Shown: piece after piece, positions 25,301 to 39,300 of the stretch
Position numbering within the stretch: the first letter of the stretch is position 1
Layout of the letters: each line of letters begins with the position of its first letter
Source of the DNA: Silurus meridionalis
Lineage: Eukaryota; Chordata; Actinopteri; Siluriformes; Siluridae
Reading direction: 5' to 3'
DNA: 64,000 bases
Assembly (NCBI RefSeq): GCF_014805685.1
Contig: NC_060899.1
Coordinates: 11,336,954-11,400,953, forward strand
Made by a program: the position numbers and the translations under genes
Notes under the pieces: model-generated
What the model was told of the DNA's origin: nothing
Database searches by the model: none
Seen by the model: the letters and a program-made list of their open reading frames with translations, nothing else

Positions 25301-28298
25301 TCATTTTCTTTCGAGAGCGCGACAAGCTGTGACATAAGAAACACTGCAGCCAGCGTGAAAGAGCCATCTGAACAGTCAATGCCTCATTGTTGACTTTCAG
25401 TGATCATCACTGGGTTTTTGAGGAGAAATGTGAAAGGAGTGAAGCAAAACTCTGTCCTGGTGCCAACAAAACACTGCTATACACATTTGCTCTCTCTCAC
25501 CCTGTGGTCGCTTTGGCAGTAAAGAAAAACCTCAAATTTGATTTATCATTGATATCAGTGGAGCGGCCATCTCTTACAGCTCCAGGGTTCCCCCCAGGTT
25601 TGATCCAGGGACCATATGGGTTTCCTTTGGGTTCTCAGGTTTCCTTCCAGCTATACAAGCAAGAATATCAGTGAGTGAATTGCCTGTTGGTATGAATGAG
25701 TAAAAGATTACGCTGTTACCAGATGTGCCTGTAGATTTGTCCTTTGCTTGTATGTTAAGTGCACGGATTGCTATCTTTTCCTCTACCAGAACAAACAGGC
25801 CAAGCGCGTTCAACTCCAAGACAGATGTTCTGGATTACTTTCACCTCGCTGCTCCATTGTGTGCAGTTTGGAGGAGCCCAGCTGATGCAGAATGCCAAGC
25901 TTTCAGGCTGCCACCGCTCCCACTGCGCTCATCTCTCTCTTTCTCTCTCTGTCGTTCCCTCTCCTTGTTCCCTCCTTCCCCTTTTCTGACATCCATCAGG
26001 ACCTGGCAGAAGAGGAGATGCTCGGGAAACTGTCCTCCCAAAGTTTGACCCGTCGTGTTTGCTGTTTGCACTTGTCACTGTAACAATGGACTGACAAATG
26101 GCCATATTTGAGTCAAACATTGGGAGTGTATGTGGGTTAGAATGTGTGTGTGTGTGCAACCAGGGGCATTAAAGAAAAGAAAATGTGAAATGTGGGCATT
26201 CTTGGTGGAAGTCACAAAGGTAATTCAGGAAATTAGACACATCAGAAGAGGACAAAAAAGAGTGTAGGTATTTCACAATCGGAAATTGAACTTGAACTCG
26301 ATCCTTTATTTTTTATTTTTTGTCCACTAAGAAGTGCGATAAGAGCCGAGGATGGTGCCATGCTGCATTTTTAAACATGACTGATATCACCACCCAAAGC
26401 TCGGAGAGAAAGAGAGAGAGAGAGTGACTGAGAGAGGGGGGGGAGAGAGGACCACATGTTCACTTTTTAATTAAGGCTCGCTAGTGTAACTCGTCAATGT
26501 ACATTATTGGAAGAATGAGCATCAATGCCATTGCTTTTTCTCCCCCTCCTTTATCTCTGTCAATGATTCAAAGACATGATTTATGGTCGCGCGCCGTCTT
26601 TCAGGATCATCCATCAAAAGCACCGCAGCTCCGCCGCCCAGCCGCCCGTTGTAAATCATTCTGAAAGCCTGTCACTCATTTCCATTAGCCGTTCCTCTGT
26701 CCCTCCCTCCCACCCTCCCTCCCTTCCTCTCTGCTTCTTTCGCTCGGGTTCTCTCTTACCCCTTTTTCCTCTTCCTTTCCACCACCACCCTACCCCCACC
26801 TTAAACCGTTGCAGGATATCTGTTCCATCTCAGCGCCTCGTCTGCCCTCCCTATTTTCCATAAATTAACCGTTTTCAGCCTGAGAACGGGCTGCACCGCA
26901 CTCATCTAATGAGAGACATTTCGTCCCACCTCCCACTCCATTATGGCTAATGGACAACCATGCAACTCAATAACAGGACAAGAGTAAACGGAAGAGAAGT
27001 GATCTCAGGTAGGGCGTGAAACGGCAACGTCACGGTTACTGAAGAGAAGGTGAGATGGAACCACGTAGCGGAACCTATGGAGATCAGCTGTGAACACTAG
27101 AACGGACAAGACATGACAGGATCAGGAGGAAGCGTTGGAAGGAAATAAAACGGTTCATCCGCATGACATAATGAGGCTAGGCATGCGTATGGTGCATGTT
27201 CAACAAACACAAAGTTCCCCTTAAACAAAAAACACCGTTACAAAATTAGACATCTGTCTAATTTTACTAATGGCTAAGCATCTGATTTCACTCAGAGGGA
27301 GCGTTCCAGCCTGATGGATTATTCACTGTAGCATAATTTACCTCTGATTAAGCACATGTCCTTTACAAATGTGACTACTTACCTTCTTCATCACCATGCA
27401 GATCGAAAGCCACAGAACAAATAATGTGTTTTTCTGCTGCCAAAACAGCGCAGAAGTGGATTAGTCATTCATGTCGCAGGAGCTGATTTATCCACTATGT
27501 CAGAACGAGAGTTAAGGAAATGACTCATGGTATTTCATTGGGTGTTGAAGAATCAGGCGAAAATGGACAAGGATGGAAGTGACATTTCTTACTAACCTGC
27601 CAAGCATTCGGGGTTCTAGAAGGTTCCGTAAAAGCGCTCTGTATGGAGTGCATAGAGGCGTAGTCTTTCAAGAAGCAGTGAATAGTTTAACTCTAGGAAG
27701 GTCTGTCAGTCTCTCACACTTCACTAAGGGGAGCTTTGTGGCCTTTCAGTTGTTTGGCTTCCTTTTTCATTCTAATCAACTCGATATCAACGCGACAAAA
27801 TATCCCCTTACTGCAGAAGTGCAGCTTTAAGAGATGGGGGTGGGGGGGGTTTAGATTTTTGTATTTATTTATTTATTTATTTTCCCAGGGACGAGTTTGC
27901 CAACCCATCTCACAATCCAGGCCGGCAGTGTGTACTGTCACGGATTGACAATGCTCACCAGGCGAATCTTGAAGTCAGTGCTTCGCAGGGACTAGCGGGC
28001 CTAATCATTACGCCGAGGGTGCCTGACAACAGCTCGCGACAAATTTGCCATTAAAATGAATGCCAATGGAGAGGACTATGTTTTGGAGGCATTTTCCCTC
28101 CCATTCAGTGCATCTTCCCACTAGCTTTTTTTTTTTTGGCGGGACAGGCTTCCTTCGGTTTCTTTTCACACGTGCCACCAAACAGCCTTTGGTCTCTCCA
28201 GAAACTGACAGCACGACGCTCCTGGCACAGATTTACCTGCGAGCCTCATTGCATTTAATGAAAGCCGGAAAAAGTGGCAATCTCCTATTAATGAACTT

Positions 28299-28300
<2 letters not shown>
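22311..28300. other. No gene seen; mixed unique DNA
   Basis: Unique DNA with pyrimidine-rich (25920-25985, 26690-26800) and purine-rich (26400-26450) tracts and the CpG-richer stretch at 24080-24830. No supportable exon; open frames up to 170 codons here have no domain. Confidence 0.55.
24080..24830. promoter_or_regulatory. CpG-richer stretch, possible promoter or alternative first exon
   Basis: CG dinucleotides are visibly denser than in neighbouring DNA (for example GCGCACGGACGCCACC, GGTCACGAGTCGAG, CACGGCTGCGCCGG). The stretch ends in a purine-rich CAGCAG leader before ATG at 24825. That ATG opens an 11-codon frame with GTAATT, a possible splice donor, at 24854. Joining there would leave two bases and not fit exon 2 of tshz2, so it could at most be untranslated leader. 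Confidence 0.25.

Positions 28301-28371
<71 letters not shown>
28301..28371. repeat. TA dinucleotide array
   Basis: Pure TA repeat of about 70 bases. Confidence 0.96.
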
Positions 28372-28379
<8 letters not shown>

Positions 28380-31084
28380 GCCTCCTTTGCTGAAAACCAA
28401 ACAAAAAATGCTTGTATAAGGCAAAGTGGTGTCTGGAGCCTGGCCAGAATCTAATGAAAGATCCACCATGGGCTAGAGGGAGGGTTCGGAAGAAAAAAAT
28501 GGAGTCAGGAAAAAATACAAATTGTTCTAATCTCTCTTTTCTTCACGAGTGCAAGAACCACCAACCTTAATGAGAGATTTTAGAGTCAGTGTCCTCAAGA
28601 CAAATCTGGAAAAAATCAGCCAGAAGTCATCACTGTCACTCAAACATTGTCAAAGTAATTTCCTTCAGCTGTCGTATAGGCTTTTGAAAAGTGTCGACCA
28701 TCAGCCCAAACATGTTGTCTATCCACAGAGTCAGTTTGAAATCATTTAACACCTCTAGACCCAATCTGTGAAAATAAAGCGGCAGAGACAAAGGCAGGTT
28801 TTACGACATATTCTGTGCGCCTACTTCTTTGCCTTTTGAAAGTCATCTTTACGTCCATGCTTCTATATGTGTCAGCGAAGGTGACTGAGACTAAAAAGGC
28901 CACACAAGAGCTTTGTTTCATATCAAGCAGAGGACAGGCTCGGGGAGTCCCAGCGGATCTGTTTCCGCTAGCAGTTTTTGCCTACTTCCACTCGTCGAGG
29001 ACACTGCCAAGCGCATACAATGCCAGCGAAGGGAGCCTGTTTGGGGGGGGGCGGAAAACAATGCACAGGTTTTCTTCCCTCTCATGGTGTGACATTTGAT
29101 AATGTCATGATCTACTACTAGCGCGATCTGTTCTGGATGTCTTAGCTCACTAGATGTTTAAATGCTTTTGTGAAACATTCGCGTTCCATATACCCAAACT
29201 TTCCCACAATCGTGGAGTGTTGTGAGAAAATCCATAGGTAAATATCAAGCGGAACAGCAGACAGTGTGTTAGCCTACGCTGAGGTGCTCGTGTTTGGCTA
29301 ATCCTCTCTGCAGGTGTCGTGAGATGCATTGTAAACCTCAGCCAGGCTACACAGGCTATATCCTGCTCTCGTTTCAGCTTGTAAAAAAAAAAAGCACAGC
29401 TAAACAAAAGCAAGGCTAATCAGGCTCAGAGGAGGAGACGGCTGCCTTAAAAGAAAAAAAGTGCTTTCTGTCTCAGCCATGCAAACATTCCTGCGCGACA
29501 TTCGATCAGGGAAATTGGTAGCGAAGCAAGATGGGCTTTTATTAGCACTGCCCCTGTTTGCTTGACTGGTCAGGTGTATATGTGTGAGAAAGAGAAAGAA
29601 ATGTGTACAGTCTATGGTTGGGAGTTTTAAGCTTGATAAGACCTCAAACAAGACACTTCAGCAATTTGTCTTTCACTGTGAAAAGTTGATTTTGGATTGA
29701 AACAGACTTCAGACCCTGGGAAGGCTAGCGGACATGGAGAAGTGTGACCCGAACAGTGCATTATTCATGATGAGTAATAAATGTTCTCCACGTCCAGCCT
29801 TTCAGTCTGATTCGCCTTCAGATTACAGAAAACGTAGTTCATTAATGTGTAGTCGGAAACAGATGGGTCATCATTTACAGTTTCAGTTACACATTGAGCT
29901 TATGCTGAGAAGGACATGTCTCAGCACAGGCCCTCGGTTCAACAGTAAAACTGAAACCGATTCTGGGGAAGTAAATGGGAGATTCAGCAGGAGGTTAAAA
30001 AATAGAACAAGTCACTCAGTCAGTCAGGATTTGACACATTTATTTTGGTAGCGTTGTTAAGCCTCGGCAGTCGGGATCGATGTGTGGATTCTTTTAAAAG
30101 GCAAGGAATGAAATTAACCGATGAAGCAATCATGATTAGAAAAAAACAGGCCATTAACTGATACTTTTAAAAATAGTCCTTCGTTATGAAATAATCATGG
30201 CCTGATCAGAGTTATTAAAACTATTGGTCACTTTATTGATTTGAGGCTACGATAATATCTTAGGTGATTCATTGATATCATTCGTAGCATAGTTTGTGGG
30301 AGCCTACGATTTCTTTTGCAAATGCTGAAAAGTCAGGAAATAACAAGTAAAGCTTCTCAGACATTACTTAATTTTGCATTTATTATTTATAACTTGTGCT
30401 TGACTTAGCTGTGAATTTGCTTCACATGTCAGAATTGGACATTTTTCTCACTCCCTCCTCCCAACCCCCTTTTAGATTTTTTACTAGGTTTGAGGAAAAG
30501 AAAATGGGCCTGTTGTCTCCTCATAACAAGAACATAGAAGTGTCTTCTCAGAGCTCGAGTGGCACGAATTGGTCGTCTGCTCTCGCCATCTCTACCTGTA
30601 CTGGGTGGAAAGTGATAAGAAGCATCCTTGATTTCTTTGATGCAGGAAAAATGCGCAGCTGGAGTCGCCTTTCGTCCGCGAGCGTCGCAGCAACTCCACG
30701 GCGTGCACGCCTCTGCACCTCGCATCGACTTGGGAACCCAGAAGTTGATTATATTAGAGCATTAAATATTTAACGCGCGCTTGTATGAAAGCCAGGCATT
30801 TATCCGCATGAACGGCTTGTGTTTAGCGAAGGACGTAATGCACTTTAAGTTACATCTCCTTCATGCATACAAAAATGAACTCGAATCTAGTGCCTGTCCA
30901 CTTTCCAGTCTGAAACCTGGAAGACACACACACACAAATACACAGTGGAAAGAGGTTTCCTACCGACTACAATAGCTCTGTAATCAACTGTAATGTCCGT
31001 AAGTGTGCATGAGCGTCTGGCTTCGGATCGCACATGTCTGTGGAGAAAAAAAAAAACACAAATATAATCTTCCGCTTTGTATTA

Positions 31085-31310
31085 GATTGGATTTCCAGCC
31101 ATGTTATAATGCTTTGTGTATGTTTTTTGGCAGCCATAAAGTGATTATGAGCTTTTTAAACCAGCAGCTCTGGCTATTCTCACCTCATCTTGACACATAA
31201 CAGAGCTGGCAAATGTTTGCACAGCTCTGTCTTTGCCGGCTGCTCAATAGTGGTAAATGGTTTAATTGAGCCTGTTACGGATTAACCGAGGAAGCGTTTT
31301 TTTCTTCTTT
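31085..31310. promoter_or_regulatory. Candidate conserved noncoding element
   Basis: Unique stretch with GCCATAAAGTGATTATGAGC, ACATAACAGAGCTGGCAAAT and GGTTTAATTGAGCCTGTTAC. No repeats or exon signals are seen. Enhancer-like texture only. Confidence 0.22.
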
Positions 31311-31501
31311 AAAAAAATTGCTGTAAATGAGCTTGGCTTGTTAATTATGGAAATTTTATCAGACCGTATCAAAAGTCTTGTACCCATGTATAAGTCAATA
31401 AATACATTTATTAATTGAATGCTAAATAAGCAAACAAAACAATTTCAGCAGATTGTTAGAACTAATGCCTTCCATGTAGACCTTTCTGAGAGGTCTTTGT
31501 T

Positions 31502-31504
<3 letters not shown>

Positions 31505-31580
<76 letters not shown>

Positions 31581-31612
31581 TTATTTATTTATTAATTTAT
31601 TTATTTATTTTG
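31505..31612. repeat. TA array followed by TTTA array
   Basis: About 70 bases of TA, then TTTA/TTAT units to about 31610. Confidence 0.94.
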
Positions 31613-32379
31613 TAATAAATACATTCTAACATTTTTGCGATATGTAATATATATATGTGAAAATATTTCAAATGCTGAATATTATCATATTGCATTTTTT
31701 CTCCTATTTTTGTTAGACATAAAATTAATATATCGTCAAACAGTATCTTTGTATCATGATACGCGTGCTGTATCGCATAGAGATGCCTTCTGAGAATGGT
31801 GATGTGATATTTTTCTCATATCGCCCACCCCCGTGTGCACAGGGACTTTTCAAGCCCACTCAGAACTTTGCCCACATCTAACAAAGAACGTTTGCGTCCA
31901 ACATTTTTTTTATTGTGCTATATAGCAGGAAAGGAAGCAGGCCAGAATAAATGAGAGCTTTTTGGTGCTACTGCGATTTATCAAAGTCTCCTTGTGCTGC
32001 AACTCTGCTGGTTGTAAGACTCTTGAACTCTATATAGGGCACCATCAGGTAAATCCACAGCGGACTTGGCTGTCATAGCTGATGACAAAAATCAATAACC
32101 AAACCAATAGATCCGACAAAGAAAGGTGCGCCTCTGTTCGTTCAAGCCGAGCACGAGATTTCAACAATCTCCTGACCCGGGTCGTTAGCATTTGTCTGAG
32201 TGTGCTACGTGTACGTGTGTACGTGCACACTGCATTCTTATGTGAGACACGACAGCCCTGTCTGTCTGTTCCCCTTCGCTCTGTCTTTCTCTCTCTTTCT
32301 CTCTCTCTCTTTTTTTTTTTTAAAGCATGGCATAAATCCAGGAGATGAAAATGTCATGGAGCAGGTTCATTTTGCAAAG

Positions 32380-32660
32380 AGGTTTTGATTGCCATGCGCG
32401 TGTAATTGATTGTCCCAAGGACAGGGGGAAATCTAGAAATGTCATAACAGCCTCTGCTTAGGTCGCTCCCACTGCTAGGCAATCAATGAGAAGTAAAAAG
32501 AGCTATCGATTGGCGTGGGGCGAAGAAAAAAAGGAAAAGGAAAAAAAAAAACCTGTAGCCTGAGATGGGCAAGCGAGCCACGGCGAAAGTGCCCTAGACG
32601 CGCAGAGCTGTCAGCGGCACCTCGAAATGAGCGTCTCGCATGAAGATAGTGTTACCTCTT
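32380..32660. promoter_or_regulatory. Candidate conserved noncoding element
   Basis: Contains GATTGCCATGCGCGTGTAAT, TGATTGTCCCAAGGACAGGG and GCAATCAATGAG, with CAAT/ATTG words repeated in both orientations. Unique sequence; function inferred. Confidence 0.22.
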
Positions 32661-33889
32661 GGGCCCTGAATGGTGCCGCTGTCTCCTGGACACAAACGTG
32701 CTCCTGATGAAAATGTTACAGCTACGGGGATATACTGTACGTCGAAGTGCCGAACGCTAGTAACACTACCAGAAGGGCATGTAGGAAGGTCGGCTTTGAC
32801 TTGACACAGAGATAGCCGAGCCTTCAGGGTGACGGAAGTAACTACATTGTTTCGGAGGGCCTGCGATTATACAATACTCTCTAAATGGAAGCAGATCAGA
32901 GCCCTTGACAGATTTCCTTCTAAAACACACTCCCAGCATGAAATTCTAGCCGTATGACTAGAAGCGCAGTTAAAGAGCACTTGTAATTAGGCAACACCAC
33001 ACAACGCTGTAGTTTCTCCATGGTTTATACACTTGCAGGCTCTTGATTGACAGCTTTACACCAAACACAACTAGGTCTTTCGCACCGAAGGCGATTAACT
33101 TGTGTAATTCCTAAACGCCAGCTCCATTGAGAATTCAGATATTGACCACCCTTGGCTTAACGCTGTGTCAAAATGTCTGACAGAGTTGAATAATATTTTC
33201 AAATCCCATTTCCAATCCCAGTTGATGTATTTTGTTATGGTTGTTTTGCATTAAGAACGTGATCAATCAAACACAAATCTTTTCATAAGTGTCCAAGAAA
33301 TTTGTCTTGGTGTTAAACAGAGCAACAGTTCAATATACACAATAAAGTCATTATAAAGTCAAATATACTTCCTGAATTATTGCCAAAGCCTCTAATACAT
33401 CTTAATTCTTAAGAGCTTATTCTGAAAGTAATCAAATGTGAGTTTACCAATAAAAACAAATACACAAGTCACCAGAAGACTGTGGTCGCTTCTCTTGGCG
33501 CTATGTTCATCATGTACAATGAAGAGTCATATTTTGGTTGGCCTAATAGTCCTTCTGTGTTATTTTTTTTATTTTTAGCATTATTGAAGTTGATATTATC
33601 AGACTGTATACTGTAGTGATGTGGGTTTGTTGGCATTTCCTCTATTAGCCATACCTTCAAAACAGGAGAACTTAGGTTGGGTAGTTAAGATTAGCTCCCT
33701 CTTCTGAGGAAAAGTAAATGTGTTTATGGTTGCTAGTTGATAACAATTAAATCAAAGACTCTTCATGTACAGCTTGTGTGTGTGAATCATACGTGATCTA
33801 CCCAGCGTACGCTCGGCTGTCTCATCCTGCACAGCTATTTGGCCGACGACCAGCGAGCTCTTGAAATCGAGGTCTTGTTATGCCAAGAG

Positions 33890-34085
33890 TCCGTTCCAAT
33901 GGATTAATGTTATAAACACTTCAAGGGGCTGATTTATGACAGACACCTTAGGTTTCTTGACCTTTGCATATCTCTGCCTGAAGATATAAATTTGTTTTGA
34001 CACAGATTGGAGGCTTTACAGGAGTTTATGACATGCTAAATCTCAGCATCAGCATGCCAGCTATGCCCCTGTTTTGCGAGCCTAT
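33890..34085. promoter_or_regulatory. Candidate conserved noncoding element
   Basis: CCAATGGATTAATGTTATAA, CTTTGCATATCTCTGCC and TGCTAAATCTCAGCATCAGC (inverted TGCT/AGCA, a MAF-like half-site pair) in unique sequence about 2.3 kb before exon 2. Confidence 0.22.
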
Positions 34086-36324
34086 TTAAGTCGAAGGCAG
34101 CGCTTTTTTTCACGAGTTTGAAAGAGCGCAGAGCACCAAAACAGCCTTGTATCATCGCTTTACCTGATAACAATTCCTAAATTCCGAGAGGGTTAAAAAC
34201 ACAAGGGTGCTCCTCGCATTTTTGCACCACTTAGGCTAAGTTAAAATAAAATACGGGCTAGTGAGCATTGATAAAAACCAATACAAATGGTCCCTGTCTT
34301 AGTTCAAGTTATGCTTTGCTTGTTTTATTGACTTAAACATCAATGATTGATGGTGGAAGCATGGGATTTCATTGTAATTACCCCGGCTGCGGTATTGTGT
34401 CCTGATGTCGCCGTTGCAGTTTAGCACAGCAGACCAGCCTAACTCTTAATGTCTTGAGGGCCTGTGCCCTTGCATTTGATCTTGTATTCTGGATCCCTGC
34501 TGCTTGGCAGAGATCAGAGGCTGGCAAAAAGAAGCTTACTCTTACAAATGGCTTAGGGAGGAAATGGCAATGGGATTTTTTTTTTCCAAGACATCTGGGG
34601 GGGCTTGAGGTTAATATAGGCTTTTGATGGCATTAAAAAACAGTGGCGTATTCAGCTTCAAAACAGTGCATCAGTGTTGAAAAGAGTGGCTCTTTTATAT
34701 TTTGTATAAAATGATGATTATAAGGTCTAATCGTAGTTGTGGCAAAGAAAGTGCATTGGAATTAATCGTGAACATGTTTGGTTTTAGATAAAACAATCGC
34801 AATTAATTTGAAAGGTCAAGGCTAAATTAAAATGTAAATTGCTGTAGATTTACTTAGAGTTCAGGGTAATTAGTAGCTGCATTGGCATATCCGTAGTGTC
34901 AGAAAGCATCATTTATTAAAGCTTAATTACTTTAGTAGAGAGAATTCGCCCTGAGTCTCTGATCTCAGTTCAACTACATGTAGCAGTTCTATACTGTATT
35001 GTCCCCTGCGTGTTCTTACAGCCTAGCTCATATAAACTTAATTGTTTTCCTCATACAGTTAAAAGTTCATCAGAGCAATCCAGGGGCCTATAGAAAGAAT
35101 ATCTGTAAAAAAAAAAAAAAAGTTTTGTTCCCATCATTACCACTGCTATTTAATGATGTCACGTGCAGAAATATCCCATTCTGTTTGTAAGACCTGAAAG
35201 CCTATATGAAAATACAAATTGTGGAATCATTAGTTGATATTTGGCATTGTGTATCCATTTATAGCCATACAATTGGCTAAAAAATGTTAGGATTTCATGT
35301 GTAAATTCACAGAGAATTTGTCTGTTACATAAAGAAAGAGACATCAAACAGTCCTAGTCTTGAGATATTCGGTTATATGAAATCCATATATATAGAATGT
35401 ACATCCATTTCAATACATAATACATGATTTTCTCCTTCAGCACCAGGAGATGGTCAGAGTATTCTATAAAGCATTCACTCATCTTGGTCTGCTGGATGTA
35501 AAATCTTGATAGTGTTGGATCGAGGTCACCACACGCTGGGAGTCCGTTTGCCCATGTGCAAGGCCTCCATTCTCTGTGCTTTCTCCATGTTTGTTTTTAG
35601 AGTCTGAATCCCGTTTCCATCTTCATCCATTAGCTGGCAGCAGTTCACCTCCAGGCTTCCTCTTGAGGCACCTTTAAAATATTGATAAAAAAAAAAAAAA
35701 GTATTTTTTTCCAGAGTCCAAATGCTGAAGGCCTAGAGGGGGCTGCACAGGGTAGTACTTTTAAAGCTTACAATCGGCAGTTCTCTGTGTTGAGTGTAAC
35801 TCAAAATGGAATATTAACCAGATGAAATGCAAGTGTCCTGTCCTATACATATATATTTTATTAAAAGCTCTTATGCCTGTAACCACTTTAGAATTTTGAA
35901 CAGGCAACAAAAGGTGTGGAAATATATATAAAAAAGATCTTTATATTAAAGAAAATGACACTCACAATTTACTATTTCCATTTTTTCCTTTTGTAGTCTT
36001 TGAATATTCATGTATGTTTTATAGTCTTTACATTAAAATATTAAATTTACTTCATTAATTATAAATGATTTCATTTGCATTTTGGATCATATAGCTTTAT
36101 CACTGCTGTTCATATATAACTGAATTGTAGAAGAGATTTCCATTGGAAATAATTCTCTATTATATTGCTGTGCACCCACAATTGATTCAGTTAGGAATTG
36201 ATTTAATAGTAAATGTATTACTTGACCTATCGTAGCATGTACACTAGACAATAGACAAGATCTTTTTCAAACACAGATACTATCTTACCGCTTTCTTATA
36301 TCTCTCGTTACAGTCAGAAGTCAC

Positions 36325-36363
36325 AGCTGTATTGTGACAAGTGTTTATTTTTTTCTTTTTCAG
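36325..36363 (+). promoter_or_regulatory. tshz2: Splice acceptor of tshz2 exon 2
   Basis: A T-rich pyrimidine run (about 36344-36360) is followed by CAG at 36361-36363. TTGTGAC about 30 bases upstream could serve as a branch point. The site gives a phase-1 junction: one base from exon 1 plus TG gives the first split codon. A G from exon 1 would make valine, followed by TYR-GLU-PRO. Reading frames that run through the acceptor do not continue into the zinc-finger frame, which supports the splice site over translation from inside the intron. Confidence 0.85.
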
Positions 36364-39300
36364 TGTATGAGCCAGATGACGATGTTGGTGCCCCTGAACC
36401 AGTGGCAGAAGAGGAGGAAGGAAATGACATGCAGAACGAAGATGAGGGCTCTGAAAAGATTAGCTCTAAGATTCTTGATGACAAGGAAACTGACAACAAG
36501 AGTAGCTACAGCTTCCAGAATTCTCCTGTCAGTGTCTTGTCCAACCAGGAGGTTGATCTGGAGTCCCGTCTGAGTGACGGCAGTGACAGACTCTCTGACT
36601 TCAAGGCTTCTTCCCCACCAGAAAGCCTGAGAAACAATGAGAATCATGTTTCAAAGCCAAAAGACGAAATGTACAGTAGCCTTGAGAAAATGAGAGCAAC
36701 TTATGTCAACTTCCTCTCCGACTCCTACTGGACAAATATTGGACTAGACCTAAAAGTTGGAAACACCGGCAACAAGCCAAACTGCGACAGCTCCAATGCA
36801 AGCGCTAAGCGTGAGTTTGACTGGCATCAGGATGCACTGTCCAAAACCTTACAGCAAACATTGTCCCCAAAACCTGTATCAAAGCCCAATCTGTTCAGCT
36901 CAGTGCACCTGTACAGGCAAAGCAGCAAAGCGTGTGGTACAGTCTTTACAGGGGCCAGTCGCTTCCGCTGCAAAGACTGCAGTGCAGCATATGACACATT
37001 GGTGGAATTGACAGTGCATATGAACAAGAGTGGACACTACCAAGATGACAACCATAGCAGACAAGGAATTGCCTCCACTTCATCTTCCAAAAGTCGGAAG
37101 AGGAATCTTCAAGATATGGAAGGCAAGGAGGATGCACAGAAAGTGCTGAAATGCATGTTTTGTGGCCATTCTTTTGACTCTCTCCAGGACCTAAGTGTCC
37201 ACATGATTAAAACAAAACATTACCAGAAAGTGCCTTTGAAAGAACCTATTCCAGTAATCACTCCTAAATTAGTTCCACCAGCAAAGAAGCGTGCCTTTGA
37301 ATCTACAAGGCCTTGTTCCCCTGACTCCACCACTGGTACTATGGGCTACAGTGAAGCCCAAAAGTTATCTGCTCTTACAAACGCCCCAAACAACCGATAT
37401 GGCTATCAGAATGGTGCTAGCTACACGTGGCAGTTTGAAACATGCAAATCCCAGATCCTGAAGTGCATGGAATGTGGAAGCTCACATGATACTCTTCAGC
37501 AGCTGACCACTCATATGATGGTAACTGGTCATTTCATCAAAGTGACAAATTCAGCATCCAAGAAGGGTAAACAATTAACTCTTGATCCATTAGCGCTAGA
37601 GAAGATGCAGACACTAGCAGAACCCACTGTTAATGAATCTGAGGGGCAGAAGGCCTCTCCAAAAAGTACTGCCTCTGGGGATTCGCAGAAATCTTCTCCA
37701 AAGGAAAAGAAGCCTGACCAAGAAGAAGAGCGAAATAAAAATGACCAGCAAGATGGGGCAGATCAAAAGGGAATTGATGCTAGTTTCAAATATCCATACC
37801 TGCGAGAAGAGGACCTTGAGCAAGGAGCCAGTGAAGGGGGTGATATACTGAAATCTTTAGCCAACACAGTGGCCACAGCAATTAATAAGGCTCAGACGGG
37901 GACACCAAGCTGGAGTGCTTACCCCAGCATACATGCGGCTTACCAGCTATCAGGCATAATAAAGAACGCCCCTCTTTCTGCCTCGCCCCCCATACAGGTT
38001 AAACAGAGTCATAGCCACAGATTAAGGCTCATTGCCCCCAAAGGAAAGTTTTACCAGGGACTTCGAGGACACGAGAGTTTCCTGGGACATAACAATCTGG
38101 ACATCAAAAAGGAGAGGAGCAGTGTATCTGATGACAAAGAGAGCCAGAATAGCAAGTTTGATCTAGCAGAGAATGATGACAGTGATTGTCAAGATGATTC
38201 CTCTTCCTCTTCAAAGCTGGATGCAGACTGTGTAAGTGAAGGAAATGACACGATCAAAGGGAAGTTGAGCCCAGCTTTCTCTGACACAGCCAACCCTTCA
38301 CCAAGCCCTCCTGCCAGCAATGGGCACAGCAGTTCCTCAGACCTTGTCAGCGACTCTCAGGAAGTCCCTACTATAAACCCTTTAAGTGCACTACAGTCTG
38401 TTCTGAACAATCATTTGGGGAAGGCAAATAAGCCAAGGCAAGAGGGGGTTCTGTCACAACGCATCCAACCCATATTCTCAGAACTAAGCCGTGGTCTTGA
38501 GAAACCAGCCTCAATCCTCACATCCTCTGCTGTCATCAGGGCCAACAGCAACTTCATCTTTACAAATAATGACCAGCCAATGGACCTAACAAAAAACAAA
38601 CATAACAAACTGACTTCCTCGTTTTCTTCGCAGTCCTCCACTCCTATGCCTCAGAAACATGCACTGTCTGATATTGCTGACATGGTAAAGGTTCTTCCCA
38701 AAGCCACGACGCCAAAGCCCTCAATACCATCTAGAGTGCCTGCGATGAAACTGGAGTCAGACGTGCGGCGGTTTGAAGATGTATCCAGTGAGGTGTATTC
38801 CGTCCACAAACGTAAAGGCAGGCAATCAAACTGGAACCCTCAGCACTTGTTGATTCTTCAAGCCCAGTTTGCTTCCAGTCTTTTTCTAACCTCCGAGGGC
38901 AAGTATCTTCTCTCTGACCTTGGTCCTCAGGAACGCATGCACATCTCCAAGTTTACTGGACTTTCCATGACAACCATCAGCCACTGGCTAGCCAACGTGA
39001 AATACCAACTTAGAAAAACAGGTGGGACCAAATTTTTAAAGAACATGGACACGGGTCATCCAGTCTTCTATTGCAACGACTGCGCGTCCCAGTTTAGAAT
39101 GCCGTCGGCTTTCATTTCTCATCTTGAATCCCATCTTGGTTTTCAGATTAAAGACATGAGCAAACTGCCAGTCGAGCATCAGACAAAGGTAGCAGAGCCT
39201 GAACTGGCGAAAGCCTTTAGTGTTCGAGTGACAGAAGCACTGGTGACGGAGGAAGACATTGACTCAAAATTCAAATGCAAGCTTTGTAGTCGGACATTTG

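Larger units (their letters stand above)
28372..36324. other. No gene seen; likely 3' part of tshz2 intron 1
   Basis: Mostly unique DNA leading to the exon 2 acceptor, with one TA/TTTA array and three candidate elements listed separately. No additional exon recognised. Confidence 0.6.

Noticed and set aside
24881..25393. 170-codon forward frame near the CpG-richer stretch
   Set aside because: Crosses GT- and CA-rich sequence, Cys/Val and Thr/His biased, no domain or splice context.
36363..36365. GTG as the start codon of the 1009-codon frame
   Set aside because: The G is the last base of the CAG splice acceptor. The family has an upstream coding exon and a phase-1 junction fits.
36334..36573. 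Forward open frame starting in the intron and crossing the acceptor
   Set aside because: It is in a different frame from the zinc-finger protein and ends quickly; shadow of the real exon.
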